From: Ardenticatenaceae bacterium
GTDB taxonomy: Bacteria; Chloroflexota; Anaerolineae; Promineifilales; Promineifilaceae
Length of the DNA: 64,000 bases
Direction of reading: 5' to 3'
NCBI GenBank assembly: GCA_020634455.1
Contig: JACKBQ010000001.1
Span: 3,658,001-3,722,000 of the forward strand
The position numbers were made by a program, and so were the translations under genes. This document shows positions 57,999-64,000 of this stretch, in pieces. Every line of letters starts with the position of its first letter. Within the stretch, counting starts at the first letter, position 1. Under the pieces are notes generated by a model, which worked only from the letters and a program-made list of their open reading frames with translations, did no database searches and was not told the origin of the DNA.

Positions 57999-58021
57999 AG
58001 TATAAAATCGGGAACGTTCCC
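57999..58021 (-). promoter_or_regulatory. Promoter with palindromic operator for the small conserved gene
   Basis: GGGAACGTTCCC (58010-58021), followed by a second half CAAACGTTCCC, and on the minus strand a -10 TATACT (57999-58004). The palindrome lies where it would block or assist RNA polymerase. It is 101 nt before the start codon. Confidence 0.6.
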
Positions 58022-58071
58022 CAAACGTTCCCTGAAGCGCAAATCAATTGAAAGATTAAAATTGGGTAAAG

Positions 58072-61000
58072 TTAGAAGGCAAATAGTTTGCGTGCAAGTG
58101 TGGTTGCCTCGGTCAGTGCGGTGTGGCAAACGGCCGTATCCCCCGCATCCCAGGCTGTTATTGCCACCACCAACCTTGCCTGCACCGCGTCCGGCAATAG
58201 CTGCTGCGGCGGCGGCACCATTTGGCGAGCATAGACAATGGCTCGCGCCAACTCCCCACGCACCAGATACGCACCCACCAGCGGCCACAGCGCCACCCAT
58301 TTAAGTGGATATGGCAGTTCCCCCCACGCCGCTAAAGCCGCCTCACCTTGGGTAACGGCCGTTTCCCAATCCCCCGCCTGGTACGCCAACCACGCCTCAT
58401 TCCCCGCCAGCACACCCCCGTACAGCGGATTGCCCACCTGAGCCACAACCGGGTGGTGCTGCGCCACCACCGCAGCCACCTGCGCCGCATTTCCCTGCCC
58501 CCGATACGCCAGCGCCAGATAGGCCAAACATTGATCCTGCACATAATAGTTGCCAATCTCCCTGGCCTCGGCCAGAGCCGCAGTGAGTTCAGCCACAGCA
58601 TCCTCAAGGGCGCCAGACCACAGATAATGGAACCCCAGCGAAAACCGAGAGGCGGCAATTTCATGCGGATCGCCCGTTTGTTCAGCCAGCGCCGAGATGC
58701 GCAGGCGCAGGGCCACATCTACGTCATCCAAACGGTACCGTTTTTGTGAAATGCTCAACATATTGTGCAGTTCCAGGTAGCTGCGCTGCTGGTAAGATGT
58801 GCCAATTTTTAGGGCAATAGGGTACAACCGATCAATGAGCGCCGCCAAATCCGCCAGCCGGCTGTCAAAATAGAACAGATCGCCCCGTGCCAACTGCACA
58901 TCCAACCAGAGCCGCTGCCATTGCGTATCCGCTGGTTCCGTGGGCGCGCGGCAGCGCAAAGCGGCATCGAAGGCGGCCTTGGCCGCCGACCGTTGATGCT
59001 GGGCCATCCACGTATTGCCCTGCTTGTAGAGCAGCCGCGCCCGGCTCAGCGCATCGCCAGTTTGGGTCAGCGCGTTTTCCAGCGCCTCATGGGCCGCGTC
59101 GTATCGCCCTAGCAAAGAAAGCACGTCGGCCTGCTGCTCATAAAGCGCCAGCAAACGGCCGTTCTCCACCCCATTTTCAATCGCCAAAGACACACCCCGG
59201 TGCAAATTTTCTAGCGCTTCCTCATGGGCAAAGATTTGTTGGGCAGCCGTGGCGGCCCGCTGGTAACAGGCAATCGCCTCGTTCTGGCGGCCAATGGCCG
59301 TGTAATGACTGCCCAACTGCGCTTCATCCACCAGCAGGCCAGCGGCCCGTTCCCGCTCCAACGCCTGTACAATACGGCCGTGCAGCAACCGACGCCGCGC
59401 CACGCTCAGTGTGCTGTAAGCCACTTCCCGCAGCAGACCGTGGCTAAAGTCGTACGCATCCGCGCCCTGCTCACGCACAATGCGCTGCTGCCACAATTCA
59501 TCCAACGCCCGCACTAGCGCCGTCTCCTCTACCTCGCTGGCATCTTTAACCAGTTCAAAGGTAAAGGAACGACCGATTGTTGCCGCCAAATCCGCCAAAT
59601 CACGCCCAGTAACAGACAACCTGTTCAGCCGCGCCTCAAACACCGACCGAATCCGCGGGGGCAACTGTTCGGCAGCCAATAGCTGACCCGAAACTTTTTC
59701 TGGCTGTGCGCCATCTGGCGTATAAAAACCGGCCCGTGCCAGCTCCACCACAAACAGCGGCACTCCTTCGGTCGCTGCAAAAATGGCATCCGGGCGCATA
59801 TCCGGTGGGGTGTTGTTTGCCACATAAGCAGAGAGAACGGCCGTATCCCCCGCATCCAATCGCCCCAAACCAATCTCAACCAGCCGATTCTCATGGCGCA
59901 CATCTTCGCAAAAAAGCCGCAGCGCCTTCGCCTGAACCAACTCTTCCGTGCGCACCGTCCCCAGCAGCAAAAATCGCTCACCTCCGTCCAGGCGCAGCAA
60001 AAAGCTGAGCCATTCCAGCGTATCTCGGTCACACCATTGCAAATCATCAATAAAAAGCAGCCGGGGCGAAGGCAGTTGGGCCACCGCCTGCGCCAGCGCC
60101 GCAAACAGATGCTGCCGCTGCCAGCCTTCGGTGATGGGGCCAGGCGGCGGCAAATCGGGTCGCGCCGCCAGGAGTTCGGGCAGTACGCGGCCAACTTCGC
60201 GCTGCCATTTGTCGGGCAGACTGGTCAACACCTCGCCAGCGGCCCGCAGCCAGGCGGCGATGGGCGCGTAGGGCAGGCTGGTGGCCGGGGCGTAGCAAGC
60301 AGCCCGCAGCGCGGTAATTCCCTGCCGCGCCGCCCAGTCCAGCAATTCCTCAGCCAGGCGGGTTTTGCCAATGCCCGCTTCGCCTTGAATCAGGGTGAGC
60401 AACGGCCGTTGGCTCGTCGCCCGGTTCCAGGCCATTTGCAACAGCGACCAGGCTTGTGCCCGCCCCACCAATGGAACACGCGCTACCATCGGGGACTCCG
60501 GTACACTTTCTAGCGCCAGCAAACGTCGGTACACCTCCTGCGTGGCGGCGCTGGGAGCCACGTCCAACTCCCGCTGCAAGTTGGCAGCACAAGTGTGGTA
60601 TGTACGCAGCGCCCCGGCGCGATTGCCCGCCAGCGCCTGCAAGCGCATCAGGCGGCGGTATGCCACCTCGTGCAGTGGGTCTGTTTGCAATAATTGTTTG
60701 GCGATCTTGATGGCCGTGTCATAATTACGCTGCTCCTCCAAAATCTGTAAATATTGCCCCAAACAGTCCAAATATTGCTGGCGCAAACTCTCCCGCTTCA
60801 GCAAAACCCAATCATCATAATGATCTGGCAGAAAATCTCCCGCGTAGAGCGACACGGCCCGCTGCAAAGCCGCTTGCTTTTCACCTGGTTGGTTTGCCTG
60901 GTGCGCCTGAGCAAGGGCAGTTTCAAAGTCAGCCACATCCACGGAGCAGGCAGCATTTGGCAGCCAAGTCACAGTCTGTCGCTCGATCAGCAAAAATTGG

Positions 61001-61248
61001 TCAGCATTTGGCAGTGCCTGGCGTAGAAAATGAATCGCTTTGCGCAGATTGGTGAGTGCCTGCTTCTCGGTAGAATCGGGCCAAAAGTGGAAAGCAAGCC
61101 CATGCCGATCGCATGCTTCGCCAGGTTGCAGAACAAGATAGGCAAGAATGTTTTGGTAGAGGGGGGAGTCGAGAGGAACGGCCGTATCGCCATAAAAAAG
61201 CTGAAATCGCCTCATTAAAAAGATGTGCAATTTCACAGATACATCCAT
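58072..61248 (-). CDS. BTAD-STAND transcription regulator (AfsR/SARP-LAL type)
   Basis: 1058 residues from ATG 61248. N-terminal winged helix (FQLFYGDTAVPLDSPLYQNI, LAFHFWPDSTEKQALTNLRK) and BTAD (about 100-250: AVSLYAGDFLPDHYDDWVLL, LHEVAYRRLMRLQALAGNRA). AAA/STAND ATPase with P-loop TLIQGEAGIGKTRLAEELL (about 290) and Walker B SPRLLFIDDLQWCDRDTLEW. Then a long helical TPR region to the C-terminus (ALENLHRGVSLAIENG, LARGDLFYFDSRLADLAALI). Regulators of this build activate secondary metabolism or signalling genes. Domain order is the reverse of 11245-14487. It is the first gene of the minus-strand row that includes the radical SAM gene. Confidence 0.9.
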   Translation of the reverse strand: MDVSVKLHIFLMRRFQLFYGDTAVPLDSPLYQNILAYLVLQPGEACDRHGLAFHFWPDSTEKQALTNLRKAIHFLRQALPNADQFLLIERQTVTWLPNAACSVDVADFETALAQAHQANQPGEKQAALQRAVSLYAGDFLPDHYDDWVLLKRESLRQQYLDCLGQYLQILEEQRNYDTAIKIAKQLLQTDPLHEVAYRRLMRLQALAGNRAGALRTYHTCAANLQRELDVAPSAATQEVYRRLLALESVPESPMVARVPLVGRAQAWSLLQMAWNRATSQRPLLTLIQGEAGIGKTRLAEELLDWAARQGITALRAACYAPATSLPYAPIAAWLRAAGEVLTSLPDKWQREVGRVLPELLAARPDLPPPGPITEGWQRQHLFAALAQAVAQLPSPRLLFIDDLQWCDRDTLEWLSFLLRLDGGERFLLLGTVRTEELVQAKALRLFCEDVRHENRLVEIGLGRLDAGDTAVLSAYVANNTPPDMRPDAIFAATEGVPLFVVELARAGFYTPDGAQPEKVSGQLLAAEQLPPRIRSVFEARLNRLSVTGRDLADLAATIGRSFTFELVKDASEVEETALVRALDELWQQRIVREQGADAYDFSHGLLREVAYSTLSVARRRLLHGRIVQALERERAAGLLVDEAQLGSHYTAIGRQNEAIACYQRAATAAQQIFAHEEALENLHRGVSLAIENGVENGRLLALYEQQADVLSLLGRYDAAHEALENALTQTGDALSRARLLYKQGNTWMAQHQRSAAKAAFDAALRCRAPTEPADTQWQRLWLDVQLARGDLFYFDSRLADLAALIDRLYPIALKIGTSYQQRSYLELHNMLSISQKRYRLDDVDVALRLRISALAEQTGDPHEIAASRFSLGFHYLWSGALEDAVAELTAALAEAREIGNYYVQDQCLAYLALAYRGQGNAAQVAAVVAQHHPVVAQVGNPLYGGVLAGNEAWLAYQAGDWETAVTQGEAALAAWGELPYPLKWVALWPLVGAYLVRGELARAIVYARQMVPPPQQLLPDAVQARLVVAITAWDAGDTAVCHTALTEATTLARKLFAF

Positions 61249-61442
61249 GACACCCAACTTTACGGCCGTTTTTTGCTAGAACACCCTCATTGTAAAAAAA
61301 TTCACAGGCAAAGTAAATGATTTTCCAGAGGTCAGGCTTCCGTTCAAGCTCTACCAACGCGCCATAAATAATCCACAACCGAATTTTGAAAACGGCCGTG
61401 CTTTTCATACAATCCCGCAAATCAACCCATCCAGAGGCAACC

Positions 61443-61904
61443 ATGTCTACCATTAACGGAATCGGCACGACTTTGCTTGGCATTAGCACACAAAACGAAC
61501 GAAACGAAGCCACCGCCACGCGCTGGTTTACTTTCTTCTACCTGCCCATCGCCCCACTCAGGCGGTACACCGTATGCTTTTTGCCCCACAAAGGCAGCGG
61601 CTTCAGCTTCCAAATATTGTCCGAGGGGTCGCTCAACTGGCGCGAAGTGGTCCTGACCTACGTCTCTGGCTGGCTGCTGATGCCCCTGCTCCTCTTTTGG
61701 CCGTTTCCGCTAATGGTGCCCGAAGTGTGGCAAAGTCTGAACCTGCCACAAATCTTAAGCATTCCCTTCATGGTTTTTGCCTTTCTCTGGGTCATCATTG
61801 CCCTTTGGAAACTGGCAGACTGGCATGAATATCGCGCACGGCCGTTCAACCCTAAAAATCTATCTGGAAAAGCCACCGAGGAAAAAGAGAATTCTGAGAA
61901 ATGA
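61443..61904 (+). CDS. Small membrane protein, unknown function
   Basis: 153 residues from ATG 61443 (AGAGG upstream). N-terminus STINGIGTTLLGISTQNERN followed by ATRWFTFFYLPIAPLRRYTV, a pattern I know from bacterial hypothetical proteins that combine a short ordered head with membrane helices. Two helices follow (VLTYVSGWLLMPLLLFWPFP and LSIPFMVFAFLWVIIALWKL), and the tail is charged (SGKATEEKENSEK). No function known. Confidence 0.65.
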   Translation: MSTINGIGTTLLGISTQNERNEATATRWFTFFYLPIAPLRRYTVCFLPHKGSGFSFQILSEGSLNWREVVLTYVSGWLLMPLLLFWPFPLMVPEVWQSLNLPQILSIPFMVFAFLWVIIALWKLADWHEYRARPFNPKNLSGKATEEKENSEK

Positions 61905-61912
61905 ACCTTCAC

Positions 61913-61940
61913 CTCAAAACTCTCTGTGCTCTCTGTGGCT
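61913..61940. repeat. 'CTCTGTG' repeat upstream of the desaturase-like gene
   Basis: ACCTCAAAACTCTCTGTGCT then CTCTGTGGC. Same family as 6221-6282 and 36127-36158. It ends 38 nt before the ATG at 61978. Confidence 0.55.
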
Positions 61941-61977
61941 AATATTCAGATAGATATTCAATCAATTGGAGAAACCC

Positions 61978-63627
61978 ATGACCCAAGAAACCTACGACGT
62001 CATCGTAATCGGCTCTGGCGCAGGCGGCATGTCCACCGCCCTGCCGCTGGCCCAGGCAGGCAAAAAAGTGCTTGTCCTGGAGCAGCACGACGTGCCCGGC
62101 GGCTGGACCCACTCCTTCACCCTCGAAGGGTACAAATTCAGCCCTGGCGTCCACTACATCGGCGGCATTGGCCCCGGCGGCCAGATGCGCCGCATCTACG
62201 AAGGGCTCGGCGTCTCCGAAGACCTCGCCTTCTGCGAAATTAACCCCGACGGCTTCGACCACGTTTTTATCGGCGAAGAGCGCTTCGACATCCCCAAAGG
62301 GCGCGAAGCATTCGCCAGACGCCTCAAAGAACGCTTTCCGCACGAGGCCAAAGGCATAGATGGTTACCTGAACATGTGCCAGCAGCTCATGGATGAAATT
62401 CGCTTGCTGGGGCGCGTGCGCGGCGTGGGGGATGCGCTCACCCTACCCTGGCGCGCCCGCCACATCCTGCGCTGGGCGTTCCGCACCGGCGGCGATCTCA
62501 TCAACCATTACGTGAGCGATCCGGTGCTGCGCGCCATTTTGTCGGCCCAATCGGGCGACCACGGCCTGCCGCCGTCGCAGGTGTCCGCTCCGCTGCACGC
62601 CGGCGTCACCCACCACTATTTTGACGGCGGCTTTTACCCCCTCGGCGGCGCGTTTGCCATCCCCCGCGCCTTTGCCCGTGCTTTGAAAAAAGCTGGAGGT
62701 GAGCTACGCCTGCAAACTCGCGTGGAGCGCATCCTGCTGGACGAAAACAAGCAGGTACGCGGCGTCCGCCTGACCGACGGCACAGAAATTGCCGCCAAAC
62801 ACGTCGTTAGCAATGCGGACCCGGAAGTGACGTTTGGCAAGCTAGTGGGGCGTGAACATCTCAGCGGCAAATTACAGCGCAAGCTGGGCAAGGTCACTTA
62901 CTCCACCTCCGCCCTCAGCCTGTTCATGGCCGTAGACATGGATTTACGCGCCGCCGGGCTGGATTCTGGCAACTACTGGTTTTATAACCACAGCGATGTG
63001 GACGGCATCTACGCCGACGGCCAGACCGACAAAATCGTGCAAGATTTGGCACCAGAGGGGATGTTCCTGACGGTAACCACGCTGAAAGACCCATCCAAAA
63101 TGCACAGTGGCCACCACACGCTGGAAGCGTTTGCTTTTGTCAGCTACGAGCCATTTGCCAAATGGGCCGACCAGCCCGCAGGCGACCGGGAGTGGGAGTA
63201 CCAGCAGCTCAAAGAAAAGCTCACGGGCACCATGCTGGCCAACATCGACAAGCGCATTCCGGGTTTTAGCAAACATCTGGTGTTCAAAGAGTTGGGCACG
63301 CCTTTGACCAACGTGCATTATTTGAATGCGACGCGCGGCAATTTGTACGGTATCGACAAAAGCACCTTCCAGGTCGGGCCGTGGGCGTTCAAAAACAAGA
63401 CAGAGATCGCAGGGCTGTGGCTGTGCGGGGCCAGCACCACCGCTGGGCATGGCGTGGCTGGGGCGACCAACTCCGGGCTGATGACGGCGCAGCAAATTTT
63501 GGGCTGCAAAATGCGCGATTTGCTGAAGCAAAACGGCCCACCGCTGGAAGTGTACCCATCGGAAGAGCCAGAAAAGTGGCCTGCCAGACTCCGCCGCCGT
63601 ATGGAACGCAATTTTTCTGAGCAGTGA
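61978..63627 (+). CDS. FAD-dependent oxidoreductase, carotenoid isomerase/retinol saturase-like
   Basis: 549 residues from ATG 61978, with GGAG 6-9 nt upstream; a TTG four codons earlier is rejected. Dinucleotide fold DVIVIGSGAGGMSTALPLAQ then KKVLVLEQHDVPGGWTHSFT, the GG doublet and YKFSPGVHYIGGIGPGGQMR being typical of the CrtI/CrtISO/RetSat branch. Middle: HHYFDGGFYPLGGAFAIPRA. C-terminal FAD motif EIAGLWLCGASTTAGHGVAG. Likely acts on a polyene or other isoprenoid at the membrane. No other carotenoid genes lie in the window, so the substrate is open. Confidence 0.88.
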   Translation: MTQETYDVIVIGSGAGGMSTALPLAQAGKKVLVLEQHDVPGGWTHSFTLEGYKFSPGVHYIGGIGPGGQMRRIYEGLGVSEDLAFCEINPDGFDHVFIGEERFDIPKGREAFARRLKERFPHEAKGIDGYLNMCQQLMDEIRLLGRVRGVGDALTLPWRARHILRWAFRTGGDLINHYVSDPVLRAILSAQSGDHGLPPSQVSAPLHAGVTHHYFDGGFYPLGGAFAIPRAFARALKKAGGELRLQTRVERILLDENKQVRGVRLTDGTEIAAKHVVSNADPEVTFGKLVGREHLSGKLQRKLGKVTYSTSALSLFMAVDMDLRAAGLDSGNYWFYNHSDVDGIYADGQTDKIVQDLAPEGMFLTVTTLKDPSKMHSGHHTLEAFAFVSYEPFAKWADQPAGDREWEYQQLKEKLTGTMLANIDKRIPGFSKHLVFKELGTPLTNVHYLNATRGNLYGIDKSTFQVGPWAFKNKTEIAGLWLCGASTTAGHGVAGATNSGLMTAQQILGCKMRDLLKQNGPPLEVYPSEEPEKWPARLRRRMERNFSEQ

Positions 63628-63660
63628 GCCGCGTTTGATCTCAGCTAATATTTTGCATGA

Positions 63661-63697
63661 AAAAAGCCTCCGGGAAGCGTTTCCCAGAGGCTTTTGT
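63661..63697. terminator. Bidirectional terminator
   Basis: AGCCTCCGGGAA / TTTCCCAGAGGCT with a GCG loop (63665-63692), A-run before and T-run after. It serves the plus-strand oxidoreductase and the minus-strand UDP-glucose dehydrogenase. Confidence 0.88.
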
Positions 63698-63721
63698 TTA
63701 CTTAGTTATTTGAGGTTCAGA

Positions 63722-64000
63722 TCAGGCTTGCTTTTCCAGTTCTGGGGCGATGCCGTTTGGGGAGGAAACGGCCGTTTCCATCGTAGGCTCTAGCAATGCG
63801 CCACCCACTGCCAGGTACTGGTACCCTTTTTCAACCAGGCTGGTGTAATCGGGAATCATGCGACGGCCGTCAATAACCAGATACGGTGGTTTCACCGCTT
63901 TTTCAATGGTGCGCGACAGGCCACGGAATTCTTCCCAATCGGTGGAAATGTACACAGCGTCGCTGCCATCCAGCGCCTCTTGCACCGTGTCGTGGTAGCT
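63722..64000 (-). CDS. UDP-glucose/GDP-mannose dehydrogenase, C-terminal part, 5' end outside the window
   Basis: 93 residues seen. YHDTVQEALDGSDAVYISTD, EEFRGLSRTIEKAVKPPYLV, IDGRRMIPDYTSLVEKGYQY and LAVGG correspond to the C-terminal UDP-binding domain (motifs WxEF, DxRxxxD, GxxYxxxG). These enzymes oxidise UDP-glucose to UDP-glucuronate, or GDP-mannose or UDP-ManNAc relatives, for surface polysaccharide. The catalytic Cys lies in the missing part, so the substrate is not decided. The stop is 25 nt from the terminator. Confidence 0.85.
   Translation of the reverse strand, partial: SYHDTVQEALDGSDAVYISTDWEEFRGLSRTIEKAVKPPYLVIDGRRMIPDYTSLVEKGYQYLAVGGALLEPTMETAVSSPNGIAPELEKQA

Larger units (their letters stand above)
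1..64000. repeat. Highly iterated palindrome ACGGCCGT, dispersed over the whole window
   Basis: A manual scan finds about 125 copies of ACGGCCGT, roughly one per 500 bp. An 8-mer of this composition should occur about once or twice by chance. Most copies extend to AACGGCCGTT, many to forms such as GGGAAACGGCCGTTTCCC (2534-2551). Copies lie in genes in all three frames, where they encode Thr-Ala-Val, Asn-Gly-Arg or Arg-Pro, and also between genes. They are absent from the AT-rich genes at 9103-10059, 53135-53788 and 54110-54349, and from 10092-11069 and 61978-63627. The behaviour resembles the cyanobacterial HIP1 octamer. Function unknown. Confidence 0.95.

Noticed and set aside
1..64000. tRNA, rRNA, riboswitch or prophage genes
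   Set aside because: No cloverleaf, conserved rRNA stretch, known aptamer core, integrase or phage structural gene was recognised by eye; a covariance-model scan would settle small RNAs.

Overview
The window (about 55% GC) most likely comes from a Chloroflexota genome of the Anaerolineae/Caldilineae type. The inference rests on gene style. There are two giant STAND/BTAD regulators, a lipoprotein with a Pro/Thr 'PTETP' linker, paired heterodimeric ABC exporters, a membrane GH/GT39 pair, an MmyB-type XRE regulator and a dense set of GNAT and phosphotransferase genes. No rRNA or tRNA genes, phage genes, IS transposases or CRISPR arrays were seen. The most pervasive signal is the octamer palindrome ACGGCCGT, about 125 copies by eye (one per 500 bp), inside genes and between them, usually extended to AACGGCCGTT.

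Layout. 1-2415: an edge-truncated HEAT-repeat gene coupled to a TIR-effector-associated-domain gene, then a lipoprotein. 2615-8224: a membrane Fe-S oxidoreductase of the EtfAB:menaquinone oxidoreductase type, then divergently a membrane glycosidase and an overlapping GT39. 8225-11190: a BrnT/BrnA toxin-antitoxin pair, then a DUF4268 nuclease-like gene and a D-cysteine desulfhydrase-like gene bracketed by two copies of one inverted-repeat element. 11245-21274: a MalT-like STAND regulator, small membrane proteins, hydrolase, epimerase, lipoprotein, two GNATs. 21763-24996: a large secreted Ca-binding-repeat protein. 25067-34022: GNATs, aminoglycoside-type phosphotransferases, SDR, RsgA and small conserved proteins.

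34161-41088 (minus strand): an unannotated 23-codon gene with its own promoter, strong Shine-Dalgarno and tandem terminators, followed by a RIO-type kinase and three ABC exporter subunits. 41217-43925: a di-haem peroxidase fused to a parallel beta-helix, plus a cytochrome c lipoprotein. 44008-48398: a small Cys-rich protein, an enoyl-CoA hydratase, and a membrane flavin reductase next to a lone NRPS-type adenylation domain. That last pair is a split version of the fungal TmpL architecture. 48510-51936: phospholipase D, TVP38 and MFS proteins. 52156-54524: an XRE regulator whose 3' end recurs twice behind AT-rich membrane genes. 54558-64000: NmrA-like protein, membrane hydrolase, radical SAM/SPASM protein, BTAD-STAND regulator, CrtI/retinol-saturase-like enzyme and a truncated UDP-glucose dehydrogenase.

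A second layer of short dispersed repeats runs through the window. At least five sequence families form hairpins. They sit about 10-50 nt upstream of start codons, and several copies are inserted in frame inside the GT39 and two ABC transporter genes.
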